This document shows, in pieces, positions 33,992 to 45,509 of a stretch of 64,000 nt of DNA. Below the pieces are notes generated by a model that did not search any database, had not been told where the DNA came from, and saw only the letters and a list, made by a program, of their open reading frames with translations. Both the position numbers and the translations under genes were made by a program. The stretch is taken from NCBI GenBank assembly GCA_003550325.1, contig QKWP01000045.1, forward strand, positions 168,828-232,827. Reading direction: 5' to 3'. The DNA comes from Gigaspora rosea. Taxonomy: Eukaryota; Glomeromycota; Glomeromycetes; Diversisporales; Gigasporaceae. The stretch's first letter is position 1. Each line of letters opens with the position of its first letter.

Positions 33992-34979
33992 AATAATCTA
34001 TGTAAGGTCATATTTGAAAAATAGCTAATAGAGGCCTGTTTTTTAAGAAAAGATTATATTTGAAAAGTAGATATTAAAGAAAAAGATTATATTTGAAAAC
34101 AGTTATAGCAAATAAGTATATTTAAAAGAATAATATAGAATAAATTTTATAAATTTTATGTTTGAAATGTGCTAATGAAAGATTTGGGTGTAATAAATAC
34201 AAAAATTGAAAAATGAAAAATCGAAAAATGCAAAATTGAATAATAATTACCCAAAACAGTGAATTTTTTTAAGTATTTTTATTTTGTAATATATATTTTT
34301 ATAATCTATGATATATTACGAATCAGATGAGTATAAAAAATTTTTTTCAAATTTTTTTTCGATTTTTTTTATTTTTTTATTTTTTTAAAGAACTTAAGTC
34401 CATTTTTTTTTAGAGAATGTAAGTCCAGTTTTTTTTTTGTTTATTTTAGAAAACATAAGTACAGAGCAGTATTTAAAATTCAATGTTCTCAGTGTTTTCA
34501 AAGAACATTATACAATTTTTGTGAACATAAATTATTAAAATATGTTCTCTATTTGAGAACATTCAAAAATTCTTTTAATATTAAAAAAATTTTAATTTTT
34601 TTATATTAAGAACATTAAATTTTTATTATGAACATTAAGAAATTAAAAATGTTTTTTTTGAGAACATAAAACCAAATTTGAATTTTAAATACTGGTACAG
34701 GGGGTTTTTTTAGAGATTTTTTTTTAAAGAATGTAAGTTTAAGGGTTTTTTAAAAGAAAATAAGTCTGTTTTTTTTAGAGAACGTAAGTCCATTTTTTTT
34801 TAGAAAATATAAGTCCAGTAAGTATAGTTATTTTTTAGAGACATTATATTTTAAAAAAAGTTTAAGGTGAATAAAAGTTAGATCTAGTGTTTAAAATATA
34901 GCTTATATATACCAAAACAAAAATGCTAACCAAAACAATTTTTACTATAATGCTCAAATATAACCTCATATAGATTAAT
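33992..34979. mobile_element. inverted-repeat element B (pair with 31283-31896)
   Basis: The left end AATAATCTATGTAAGGTCAT is inverted at the right end (ATTAATCTATATGAGGTTAT). The interior has GAGAATGTAAGTCCA-type blocks that are the reverse of those in element A. It contains the nested MITE at 34467-34694. Confidence 0.6.
34467..34694. mobile_element. hAT-type MITE (CAGTGTTTAAAATTCA family), copy 1
   Basis: The flanking octamers GTACAGAG (34459-34466) and GTACAGGG (34695-34702) agree at 7 of 8. The ends are CAGTATTTAAAATTCA on both sides. GTTCTC/GAGAAC motifs are iterated throughout (more than ten). The second copy is at 39890-40118, in the opposite orientation. Confidence 0.88.
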
Positions 34980-36962
34980 ATTTTGGTGTCAATTGTGTGG
35001 ATGAAGATTCTTTTTCACACCTTTTACAAAGTGAAAAAGACACTTGTTCAAGCCTAAAGCTTGTTATTTATAATGCTAAATTGTCTGATACATCCAATTT
35101 GGAACTTTGTAGAGAAAGTGCCTGGAAGATATAAACTCTATGAATATCGATTATGCCAAATGATTATAAAGACTAAGAATTTTCTGGATTTGAATTGGGT
35201 ATATCAATCTGCAAGAACCTGTAAGCCACCTAGTACCAGCCCATAAGTAGATACTACACAAAGTGAAAAAATAGTATAATATAAAACAATTGGGAAAATT
35301 AAAATTATTACTTGTATAATTACTCAGATATGAAAGATAGATGCATAAATTAAATAGTATAAAGAGATAAAAAAAAGCCTTTAAATCTGAATTGTTTCAA
35401 GTTATATTGTCTTGAAATGATATTACTCAAAGATCGATAGACAAATCTTGAACCTTGAAAGAAGAAAATAATAAATAAATGAATGATCATGATAGCTTTG
35501 TGCAGTATGGGGCACATAGCAACATAGCAACATGGCAACACAAAGAGTACCATTTCAAGAAAATAAGCTCACCAGATAAAGGTTCCAAGTGAATATTGAC
35601 AAATGTATTTAAAAGATTGTATTTATGGCTGTTGCAAGTATAATCTGCAGATATAATAAAGATTAAAAAAAAAAGGTAACAAAAAAAAATCTGCAAAAAG
35701 AAGAGTAAAACTGAACCAGACAATAAAGCTTAAAAGATATCAACTCTTTTGGTATCTGAAGCATAAAGAGAAAAATCCAGGTAGCTAAATAGAGGCAAGT
35801 GAACAAAAATTAAAAAGACAAACCTGAATTCTTATAAAAGAAAAATACAACTAGGTGTAACTTCAGATGGATAGATGGAAAATGTTATTGTATGATCTGA
35901 TCTGGCTTTGATGAAGCTACGTTTGTGATTTCGGAAAACAATACATTTGATGAAAACATCTTGGATAAAGATTGTGTGAATATTAGATGCATTACAGGTG
36001 AATCGTGGAAGAGCAATAATGTTGATTGTGAAAGAAAGAAAAATATAGACATAAATAAGTTGAATAAAAGGGAGTCGAACTCAATGAAAATCATAAAATA
36101 AATTCTAAGAACGTATCTATGAAATTTGATAGTCAAAATGATATGTTTGAAGTTGTTAATAATGAAGGTGAAGCTGTAGATGGTAAAGCGAATAGATATC
36201 AGTATGAGAATAAAAAGGATGAGCATACTAAGCTTACCACCTTTCAGAACTTTGATTGCAAGTGTTGCAGCAACGAAGCACGTGACTACAGGTGTAATAA
36301 TAAAAGTGAGAAATGCATAGGATTAAGAAGAGCATATATAGATTAGCCAAGCACCATACAAACATTAAATAGTATGTTGAAGGCTTATGTGAATGATCCA
36401 ATAAGAAAATATAATTTGAGTTATTGAAGAACCAGTAATGTGCATTTAATACTTGGGAGTTCAATTAAGGTGTGTCACAAAATATGTATATTCAGAATCA
36501 ACATAAAAATATGAGAGCCAGAATGTTGAGTACTTCAAAGCTTTCTAATGATAAGGACCTTGAGAAAGGTGGTGGTCGATATAAATAGGACATTGCATAT
36601 TGTGGCAAAGTGAAGGATTAAAATGGATAAAATTGATAAAACAACAAAGTATAAGGCATGATATAAAGGAAAGCAATTTCTATAAATGATTGTATTTGGA
36701 TCAAATTGCTAAATGTAGCTCAGATGAAGTGGTTAGTACAGTACTTGGTAGTCATGCTGAGATGAAAAGCTAGGTTTGATGGATATGAGTTGTCGTAACT
36801 TTAGAAACAAAGTTATTAGGGATTTAGCTCATGAGTCATATAGTTTTTGGTACCAATGTGATTAGTAATTGGGTACGCATATGATCGAATCTTATGATCG
36901 AGTAATCATAATTCATTAAATTAGTCTAATGATAAGTATAGCATAGTGCATAAAGAGATATA
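34980..36962. other. low-complexity AT-rich stretch with coding-like scraps
   Basis: I recognise no gene. Frame scraps that read like protein occur at about 34995-35130 (D-E-D-S-F-S-H-L-L-Q-S-E-K-D, then L-E-L-C-R-E-S-A-W-K) and at 36119-36346 (a Lys/Asn-rich frame with a C-K-C-C...C cluster). Either could be remnants of a decayed mobile or host gene; neither can be assigned. Confidence 0.35.
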
Positions 36963-37166
36963 CAGTTAACTCTCTCTAATCCAAACTGCCGGGACTGCTT
37001 TTTTTTACTATGTAAAAATTTGGAAATGTTCAGTTTTCAAAAAGTTATATATGGCTTATCCGAACTTTATAATAAAATTTACAAATGTTCTAGGAGATTT
37101 TGTTTGGTCTAGAGAGAGTTTAATAGTGTTCAGTTTAGAAAGGTTCGGATTAGAGAGAGGCAACTG
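36963..37166. mobile_element. pogo/Tc1-type MITE, TA TSD
   Basis: TA flanks both ends (36961-36962 and 37167-37168). The ends are CAGTTAACTCTCTCTAATCC and, in reverse, CAGTTGCCTCTCTCTAATCC. At 204 bp it is non-coding. The same CAG...CTCTCTA signature occurs at 24277-25032. Confidence 0.88.
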
Positions 37167-37168
37167 TA

Positions 37169-37829
37169 TAATGATATAAGAGTCAAAGTCGTATAACTGA
37201 TTTATGATGTAAATAATAAAAGTCAAATAATGTATATAAGTGAAGCGAAATAATAAAAAATTGAGAGCTTCTCTTCTAATAATAAAATAACTTTGTGTTA
37301 ATAATCACATATCTCTTAGTGAATAAACTTATCTGTGTATATCTTATTGGTGGTAGTACCTGAATGATATGTCAGTTATCATACTGCCAAGCGAGTGAAC
37401 TTTAGTAGCAAAACCCTACAAAAACACGATAGTTATAGTGACAACGTGACAGTAAGTAACCTTTTTTGTTCATTATGCACAATATTAATAAAAAGTACTT
37501 TTGTCTGAAACTTTTTTTGGATTGTTTCTTAGAGTTTTTAATCTTTTTCTTATATTTTCTAATTAAGTCTCTAAGTTAGATATGGAAAGCTCAAATCAAA
37601 GTTTTCTAAGTGCTTAACTACTTCTTGATCAAAAATAATTGAACTCTCATGAAGATAGCTAGACTAGTGAAAATGTGAGCTGAGCTATTGCTAACAAAAT
37701 TAGACTTGCTAATGCTTGTAGTTCCTACAAGTCTTAGCAAACATAAAAATGCTTTTTACGCAAAATAGAATTACTGATAAAAAAACAAAGAATAAAAGTA
37801 CTATTAATGAAAAAACAGTTAACTCAGTA
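37169..37829. other. AT-rich stretch, nothing recognised
   Basis: No gene seen. The sequence AAAAAACAGTTAACTCAGTA at its right end is the target duplicated by the retroposon that follows. Confidence 0.45.
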
Positions 37830-38689
37830 AAGATCTTCCGCAACTCTATCCGCCGATCACTTGTACCAACAAAATCGCTAAAATTCCGAAGTGAAGTTAC
37901 GAAGAAAACAGAAGGAAAACTGGAAGACACATGCAGTTGGCAGCTATTATTTAGGGATACAGTTAATTGAGTATCTTGCTAGTAGCCCCAGAGTTTATCA
38001 CTCACCACACCACCGGCACTTGTCGTTTAAAGGTAAAGTTCATAGACTACCTGCCGACAAGCTCAGAGTTTATCACTCACCAAACTAAGAAGACTCCGGT
38101 TGGTTCCCTGTCGGATATTGGACTTACACGGGAAGGACAACACTCCTTTTTCTATTACAAGTGAAGAACTGGTGCCATCGATTTTTTTTTTTTCGAAGAA
38201 TTTTCAGAAAAGTGGGCATTTTGCCGTACCCCCTCCAAAAGATCGGCAGTGTTTACTCCGTCCAAATCGGGAAGGCACCCATGAAGTTGGATTTGATCGT
38301 CACGAGTGGCTTGGAAACAAATCACGTGGACTGTCGGTTGAGGTCTTAGGAGAAACACTTTAGAAAGTTCCCGAGTATTTTAGGTTTAGTAGTCGGGTCA
38401 CTTAGACTACTTTTTTTTTTCGTTTAACATAATGGGACCTGGGCCATTGTTGGTTAGGGTTTTATGTTAAAATTTTTATTTCGAAGTCTGTCGGTTGTTG
38501 TGAAATAACCTAATAGCTAACTTTAGGCCACGGGTAAAGATCTAAAGTAGCGGGAGGCAATAGTGAAGCCCGAGTTTTTTTCATTCCCTTAGTTAAAAAC
38601 TATATATTATCTTCCCTGCATGTATTAATAATATTAACTAATAAAGAATAAAGAGCCTGGTCTCGGTTATAAAACGAAAAAAAAAAAAA
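37830..38689 (+). mobile_element. unknown poly(A) retroposon, copy 1, long TSD
   Basis: The target CAGTTAACTCAGTA, with preceding A's, is directly repeated at 37816-37829 and 38690-38703. The body starts AGATCTTCCGCAACTC and ends in GGTCTCGGTTATAAAACG plus an A-run of about 13. Variable-length direct repeats with a 3' A-tail are the hallmark of target-primed reverse transcription (LINE or LINE-mobilised). I see no reverse transcriptase and no tRNA-type promoter box. The frame containing N-F-Q-K-S...P-P-P-K and Q-C-L-L is kept in the second copy (48983-50470), but it may reflect nucleotide identity only. The element is markedly CpG-rich for its surroundings, so it is young. Confidence 0.82.
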
Positions 38690-38703
38690 CAGTTAACTCA
38701 GTA

Positions 38704-39089
38704 GCTAAAATAGTTAAAAAAATTAAAGCAATAAATCCTAACAAACAAATTCAAAGCAAGAACCTGACAGCTCCTTCATACAATCAAAAACTTGATATAT
38801 CAAAACTTGTTTTTTAATATGTTATTACGATTTAAGGCCTGCTGTTAATAAAGAAGCACCACAATGTTACGTAAACCTTTTAAGAAAATGTTGGAATAAA
38901 AATTCAGAAAAACATTCATCTGTAAAAGATAATGATGCAGATCTGATTACTAAATCATGAGAATTTTGTCTGTAAAAATTGGACATACATATGAAGTTCT
39001 TTTTATCAGATGAAAAATTTTTTATAATAAATTAATTTTTTATTTATTTTTGCAATAAAATGGTTTCATCATGCGTCACCCATCATTAA
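38704..39089. other. AT-rich stretch with a piece shared with 7286-7372
   Basis: 38957-39052 carries GAGAATTTTG, TGTAAAAATTG and GAAGTTCTTTTT in the order seen in the Harbinger MITE at 6721-7608. It is probably a fragment of a relative of that element. Confidence 0.5.
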
Positions 39090-39255
39090 TCTGGGAATGA
39101 CCTGGATCAGACCTGATTCAGGTTTTTTCTGACCCAGGTAAGACCCGACCTGGGTTTTTTCTAACCTTGGGTCAGACCTAACTCGGATTTGATCTGACCC
39201 AACCCAACCTGAGTTGGGTCAAACCTGGGTCAGGTTGGGTCAGAACTAACCTAGC
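39090..39255. repeat. iterated GGGTCAGACCTGAC block, possible element end
   Basis: About ten copies of the motif ACC(T/C)GGGTCAG or its complement occur in 165 bases. It looks like the iterated ends of the hAT-type elements in this window, but I could not find matching ends or a target duplication. Confidence 0.55.
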
Positions 39256-39714
39256 TAAGACTTCTAATTGGTTGCTTATTTGTTTTGTAAACCTTTGTTC
39301 TTGGTAATTGTATTATGGCATAGGGTCTCTCACTTGTACTTTCAAACTTTAGAAATTGTAATAATAGCACTTCTGATACCTCTTGATAGGACTTAGATAG
39401 GAGCTCTTCTACTGGGCTTGCCTGTAAAATGCAACCAATGCACAGTAATTCTTATACCTTGCTTAAATTTAGCTTTGCTCTTATCTTTTGTAGTTAAGTT
39501 CTTGTTATGTGTTCTTTTTGCTAGATCAATCTGAATATGTAGTTGAGTTCAATAGTTTTTCACAGTTGCTTGATTAATGGATTATAGCAAGTATTGTTCC
39601 AATATTGTGTGAAAATACCATAGTATGAATAGAAATAAAGTAATAGTCTGTGTTTGACTTTAGTATATGGGTACTTAATAAATTCAATAAGAGTTTTGTG
39701 TTTGGTAATTAGTA
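39256..39714. other. spacer, nothing recognised
   Basis: No gene or repeat recognised. Confidence 0.4.
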
Positions 39715-40515
39715 GTATGGGATCTTATGTTGCAATTAGGCTCTATAGTAGCAATAGCATTGCAGGGACCTCATATTGTAAATTAGACTCTGCAGCTAAG
39801 GAGATAGTCAAGGATCTTATATTTAATAATTAGGTTTTGTGGCTACAATAGCAGTGCAAGGACCTCATGTTGTAATTAGGCTCTGTGGCCAGTGTTTAAA
39901 ATTCAAATTTGGTTTTATGTTCTCAAAAAGAACATTTTTAATTTCTCAATGTTCTCAGTAAAATTTTAATATTCTTTATATAGAAAAATTAAAATTTTTT
40001 TAATATTAAAAGAATTTATTAAATGTTCTCAAAGAGAGAACATATTTTAATAATTTATGTTCCCAAAAATTGTATAATGTTCTTTGAGAACACTGAGAAC
40101 ATTGAATTTTAAACACTGTCTGTGGCTGCAATAGCAGTATAAGAACCTCTGATTGATAATTAGGCTCTATGGCTACAATACCTACAATAGCAGTGCAAAG
40201 TTCTCATATTGTGTTAGGCTCTATAGCTGCAATAGTAGTGCAAAGACCTCATATTTGATTAGGCTCTACAGCTGCAATAGCAATACAAGGACCTCTTGTT
40301 GTGATTTGGCTCTATAACTGCAATAGCAGTGTAAGGACCTCATGCTATGATTAGGCTTCATGGTAGTAGTGCAAGAACCTTAGGTTGTAATTAGACTTCA
40401 TGGCTGCAATAGCAGTGCAAGGACCTTAGGTTATAATTAGTCTTCATGGCTACAATAGCAGTGCAAGAACCTCACACTGTAATTAGACCCTATGCCTGCA
40501 ATAGCAGTGCAAGGA
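39715..40515. repeat. minisatellite array (about 50-bp unit), locus copy 2
   Basis: Units GGCTCTATGGCTGCAATAGC plus AGTGCAAGGACCTCATGTTG are as at 26995-28670, about 13 in number, interrupted by the MITE at 39890-40118. The following 40515-40775 matches the flank of the first locus, so a segment rather than just the unit was duplicated. Confidence 0.88.
39890..40118. mobile_element. hAT-type MITE (CAGTGTTTAAAATTCA family), copy 2
   Basis: An exact 8-bp duplication, TCTGTGGC, is at 39882-39889 and 40119-40126. The ends are CAGTGTTTAAAATTCA. It inserted into a unit of the minisatellite array, so the array was already there. Confidence 0.93.
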
Positions 40516-42302
40516 TCTATGGGTAAGTAACAATACTCATACTGCAATATAACACTAATAACCAATTCTCATTACAGCTAATGAATTCTTCTTGGTGGCA
40601 TTTATATACAAAGATGCAATTGATTATTAGGCAAATAGTTAGTTTTGAATAGGAATATTTCTTGAAATTTGAATATTTTAATATAATAAAATAGTGCCTG
40701 TAATTGATAATAAATAGTACCCTTATATGTTTTTTTTCATTCAAATAAGTCATATAATTGAGCAATAGTAATGCATATTTTTGGCAGAATGTAATCATGG
40801 ACAGTTACATTGCAAAGTACAGTAATAGTACCTTTTAATTTTTTTTAAATACTCAAAAAAAAGTAGTGAAAAAATTCTAACAATATTGATTTTTTTCATT
40901 TTTTTCATTTTTTATTTATTTATTATTTATTTATTATTTTTTATTTATTTAAACAGGCACATATTAGGGCATAGTACCACATTATATCTAAGACATAAGC
41001 TACGATTAGCAGAACATATTTTTTCTTTTATTTAGTTTAGTTTTGTATGACACTATACGTAGAGAATTTATAACACAACATCTACTTTTTTTATTTTTAT
41101 TTATTTATACAAGAACAAAAAAAATTTAATATTTAAGTTATATAATTGAACCAATACAAAAAAGAACAAATTCTTTTGTTATAATTTTTTTGTTATTGCT
41201 TTTAATGGTTACTGATTATCAATTAATCATATCGGCAAAAAATCAGAAGAAAATTTTAAAAAACCTCAAAAAGTATTTTTACAGAAACCTACAACAATTA
41301 AAATATTAAAACAATATATTGTTAATATAAATAATATTTTTAATAATCTTAATATGAGCTCATTGTATGAATCTTAAGAACCTTGCTATGATCTAATTAA
41401 GATATATCATTTTTTTTTATTATAAGTTTAATACAAGTTATTAATAAAATTATACAGTTCACAATACCTAAAGACTAAAATAATTTTAAAAGCTAATAGC
41501 TCTTGATACAGAAAAGATATCAAAAAAAGAAAGCTGCTACTTTTTGTTTAGTTAATTTACTACAACTTAGCGGCTTTGTTTTTTAAAAAATTATTATTGT
41601 TTTTAAGTTATAATATGTTAAAGATGCTTAATTTTTATATAATACGTAAAAAAATTGGCAAAAATGGAACAAATCATATGACTTAGTTTTATATGATTGG
41701 ACAATTTTAAAAAATTTTTAGCCAATCATATTTTAGCAAATTAAAATATAAAAATCAAATTTTAGCTAATCAAAATGTAAGAAATCAGCAAAACATCAAA
41801 ATGAGACAAAGTCACATGATTTTAGTCTTTAAGTGTCGTGCACTGTAGCATTATAAATATTATATTCTAATCATATATAGATATTAAATTTGTATTAATA
41901 TTTAGAAAAGATAATAAGATAATTGCAATATTGTAAATAAGTTGTTATGAGTATATAATATAAAAGAATTAATATAAATATACCCATAGGGTATATTAAA
42001 TTTTTTGTATCCATTATTTTGATCATATGGCATTACATACAAAAATAGTAATGCCGATATTGTTTATGTTAGATTAGGATTAGGATGAGAATTATGATAG
42101 GGTTTGGGTTAGAGTGTTATATAGTAAAATTTCTCAAGGAAATCTTTTTATTAATATACAAAAGGTGGTTTAGTACAATTTCTTGCAAATTGAGTGATTT
42201 TTGTCGAAATGAATATTTGGTTTGAATTTTTCTGATTGTGTAATGTTATGCCTAATCTTGAATTTTGGTAGCGATCTATAGGTCGCATGATGCGGGTATA
42301 TA
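40516..42302. other. duplicated flank then AT-rich stretch
   Basis: 40516-40775 matches 28671-29370. A TTTA/TTAT microsatellite lies at about 40895-40955. The rest is very AT-rich, with no recognisable gene. Confidence 0.45.
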
Positions 42303-42633
42303 TAGTGATTTGAACTGAGAAAATTTTTCTTAATCGGTTAACCGAACTGATATATTTGCTGTCAACCGATTCAACCGAATAAGATTACTTCATGTTTAAT
42401 TTCAGGAATTCTCAAACCTTTATTCAAATTTTTGTCTTGTCTACTATATTCATTCATTTCATTTCAGAACTTTTCAGGACCTTTGCTCTTTTATGATGTC
42501 ATTTACATTATGTCAACCGATTCTCAATTGGTTGTACGGGTCAAACGATTAAGCATTTACTCCAACCGGTTACCCAAAATTTATTCAGTTCGGGTCAGTT
42601 ACCTGATTATAGCCCAACTGGTTCAAATCACTA
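42303..42633. mobile_element. hAT-type MITE with AACCGGTT-rich ends, copy 2
   Basis: The flanking octamers GGTATATA (42295-42302) and GGTATATG (42634-42641) agree at 7 of 8. It is full-length and collinear with 30511-30840. Many differences are CpG in the first copy and TpG or CpA here (for example AACCGAG to AACTGAG, TCTCGGACC to TCTCAAACC). Confidence 0.93.
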
Positions 42634-43294
42634 GGTATATGTATCTTTGGGTACATATATATTAACCCATATAATATAAAATTAGTATAATTATAATCTT
42701 ATTTTTTTTTTTTTAGGACTTTGCAGTCTTGCTAAATTCTTATAGATTTATTATTACTAAAAAATTTCTTTTTAATACATTACAATTAACAGATTTCGAC
42801 CTCATCTGGCTACAAATAAAATTTGCACCCAGATGTGCCCAGCCGCATCGACTTACATATAAGCCAAAAAAAAACTTTGTTAGCTATAGTTACAAACCAA
42901 CTATGCTTCATAACCTACTCCTTCAAAAACTCCTTCCTTGAACTTCTCATAAAGAAGAATAAAAACAAGAGGAAGATTAAAATAGGAAGACAAACCTAAA
43001 TACCCAACAAAATTAACCAAAAACCAAAATTATACATTCAAGAAAAAATAAAAAAAAGAATAACCAAAGAAAAATCAAAGAAAAAATAGACTATGAAGGT
43101 GTTATTAAGCCTACACTAGACTATAAAAATTATATAACACTACATAGACTATATCTACCAAAGTGTTATATGTACAAAAAAAGAACAAAAAAAAACTATG
43201 TCTCGAACTTTGTGACCAAGTAAAAAATTCTTCACGTGCTCTTCAAGATTCCATAACATGTTATTCATTGTTTATTTGATAACCAATCTCACTC
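42634..43294. other. AT-rich stretch, nothing recognised
   Basis: A T-run lies at 42700-42714. The short plus frames are not convincing. Confidence 0.4.
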
Positions 43295-43415
43295 ATGACA
43301 GTGCCTGTTCTGGTCTGGGGACACATACCCAATTTGAAAGGAGTAAACACTGCTGATTTTTTGGAGGATAAGCTAGGATGCCCACTTTTTGGCAAAAATT
43401 TCAGAAAATCTAAAG
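43295..43415 (-). repeat. partial copy of the poly(A) retroposon, inverted
   Basis: The reverse strand reads AAAAAGTGGGCAT, TCCTCCAAAAAATCAGCAGT and GTTTACTCC, matching 38195-38275 (AGTGGGCAT, CCTCCAAAAGATCGGCAGTG). Neither the 5' start nor the A-tail of the full copies is seen here, so it is a fragment. Confidence 0.6.
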
Positions 43416-43999
43416 AGGCGAAAGATGACACTTGAAACAAACTTGAAGGAAAGTATAAAAAGATAAAACTCATTTTCTTGTTGTTTACCACTGTTTTACT
43501 ACAAAAACCTTCATTGATGAAGACACTATGTTTATATCTCTACCAAAGTTTTCTGTACAAGGGAGCCATCTCCTACCAGTTATCTTGTAAGAGAACGCAT
43601 GCCGAATATACAAAGGAGTCCCAGAAGAGAGAGCCGTTGACCTTTATAAAAACCATATTTTTGTATTATCCTACTACACATAATGTATAGGCAACTCTTC
43701 AACAAGAAAGTTTTTGTATTTTCTTCTGTCAGAAATTTGGACCAAGTGATCGTTGAAAAGAGTTTTGACTAACTAATTTTGAATTCATAATTATAATCTT
43801 ATTATTAGGAGATTTAAATAATATTATAAGCATTTATACAATATTATCATATTATTGTTATATATCTAAGAAATAATAAAGCAAATTTAAGCAGTATATT
43901 ATATAAATTATATGAAACTACATATTTGTATATAATGCAGTTTATAAAGTTATTGTTCTAAAGTTATTTTTTATATTGTAATAATTTTCAAACTAGTAA
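43416..43999. other. AT-rich stretch, nothing recognised
   Basis: The 70-codon plus frame at 43478-43690 lacks recognisable motifs. Confidence 0.4.
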
Positions 44000-44176
44000 T
44001 CATGCAACAATATTATAGTTTGTTAGAACTAGAAGATCAAAAGTAAGCTCATCATATTCTTTGATTGCTTCTTTTATATCTTTTTCTTTGTGAAGTACAA
44101 GAACCCATTGTTTAACCATTTCAATAACAAAAGTTTTTAAGCCTTTTTTGATTACTTCATTGTCATCAACAGCCAT
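44000..44176 (-). CDS. 58-aa hypothetical ORF, probably one exon or a fragment
   Basis: ATG is at 44174-44176 and TGA at 44000-44002. The frame begins M-A-V-D-D-N-E-V-I-K-K-G, continues through K-Q-W-V-L-V-L-H-K-E-K-D and ends L-T-N-Y-N-I-V-A. It stays open upstream of the ATG for 16 more codons, including L-H-L-L-L-L-G-V-I-K, until a stop near 44227. The balanced amino-acid use (Val, Glu, Asp, Trp) differs from the Ile/Asn/Lys/Phe bias of chance frames here, so it looks truly coding, perhaps the last exon of a decayed gene. No family recognised. Confidence 0.45.
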   Translation of the reverse strand: MAVDDNEVIKKGLKTFVIEMVKQWVLVLHKEKDIKEAIKEYDELTFDLLVLTNYNIVA

Positions 44177-44876
44177 TTTGATAACTCCTAATAATAGAAG
44201 ATGAAGAGCTTTTCCCCAAATATTTTAAAAGTATATAAATTTTGATTTGAAATTTTATTTCTATATAATAAATTAATAAATAATTATATTAAATTCTTAG
44301 AATTGTGATTAGTATTAATTAGATTATTAATTATTTTAGGGTACTGCTATTTACACCATAGTTTTTGCTATTTGCACTATAGATTTTGTATAATATTAGA
44401 TCATTAATCAACTTTTCTATTTGCATCATGGTAATATATGTTGCACTAATAAAAATCATCTTTTTTTGTAAATTAACAACATATAAAATTTTTTTTGTAA
44501 TTTTAGTGTAATGTTAAACTTTTTTAATATTGCACCAATAAAACTCATCTTTTTTTGTGGATTAACAACAAGTAAGAGTACAGGATAAGATTTTTGCAAT
44601 TTTTGTGTAATCCTGGAACTGGTTAAAATATTCTAGTACTGCTAATCTAATTTTATAATATGGGCCAACTCTAACTCTAGTTTTATAATGCAGGCCAACT
44701 CTTACTCTAATTTATTAAGGCCTTAACATAATGTGGGCTAAAATTTTACAATTTAGTGAAATCTTGGGCTATTTTCATATTGCACCAATATAAACTTGCC
44801 TTTTTTGTAGATTAACGACATGTAGAGGTGCAGGATAAGATTTTTGCAATTTTTGTATAACCTTGGAACTGGTTAG

Positions 44877-45282
44877 TAGGGTTTCTTAAATTCAAATCAA
44901 ATCAAATATTGGATCAATTTGAATTTGATCAAATCAAATTGATCCTGATTTGAATTGATTTGATTTAAATATTTGAATTTGAATTTGATTTGAATTTGAA
45001 TTTTTAATAGTAATTTTCAAATCAAATTAATATTTGTCAAATCAAATCAAATTTGACCATATTTGAATTTGATCAAATCAAATATAGTCAAATTTGAATT
45101 TGAATTTGATTTGAATTTGAATTTTTAATAGTAATTTTCAAATCAAATCAAATATTTGTCAAATAAAATCAAATATGACTATATTTGAATTTGATCAAAT
45201 TAAATATAGTCAAATTTGAATTTGAATTTGATCAAATATTTGATTCAAATATTTGAAGATCAAATCAAATTGTGGAACTCTA
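44877..45282. mobile_element. hAT-type element made of AATTTGATC-type repeats, 8-bp TSD
   Basis: CTGGTTAG is exactly duplicated at 44869-44876 and 45283-45290. The ends are TAGGGTTTC and, in reverse, TAGAGTTCC. Nearly the whole 406 bp is iterated AATTTGAATTTGATC and its complement GATCAAATCAAATT. Confidence 0.88.
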
Positions 45283-45394
45283 CTGGTTAGAATATTCTTG
45301 TAGGCCTGCTAACCTAATTTTATAATGTGCGCCAACCCTAACCCTAATTTTATAATGCGGGCCAACCCTTACCCTAATTTATTAAGGCCTTAAC

Positions 45395-45509
45395 TAGGGT
45401 TGTTAATGGAGTACTCCAGACACTAATAAAACATATAACCCACTTTTGGAGTGCTCCGGAGTGGGTTATATGTTTTATTATTGACTGGAGTGCTCCATTA
45501 ACAACTCTA
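45395..45509. mobile_element. 115-bp palindromic hAT-type MITE, 8-bp TSD
   Basis: GCCTTAAC is exactly duplicated at 45387-45394 and 45510-45517. The ends are TAGGGTTGTTAATGGAGT and, in reverse, TAGAGTTGTTAATGGAGC. The arms contain iterated GGAGTGCTCC. The central arms AAACATATAACCCACT and AGTGGGTTATATGTTT are perfect. Confidence 0.92.

Noticed and set aside
36119-36346. Frame with a C-K-C-C cluster, considered as a zinc-knuckle of a retroelement
   Set aside because: Spacing does not fit a zinc knuckle, and no reverse transcriptase, integrase or terminal repeats lie nearby; there is no basis for a retroelement call.
39090-39255. Possible additional hAT-type element with GGGTCAG-iterated ends
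   Set aside because: The motif pattern fits, but I could not find paired ends or an 8-bp duplication, so it is listed only as a repeat.
42432-42665. 77-codon frame over the MITE at 42303-42633
   Set aside because: The same sequence in copy 1 (30511-30840) does not keep a matching frame; the element is non-coding.
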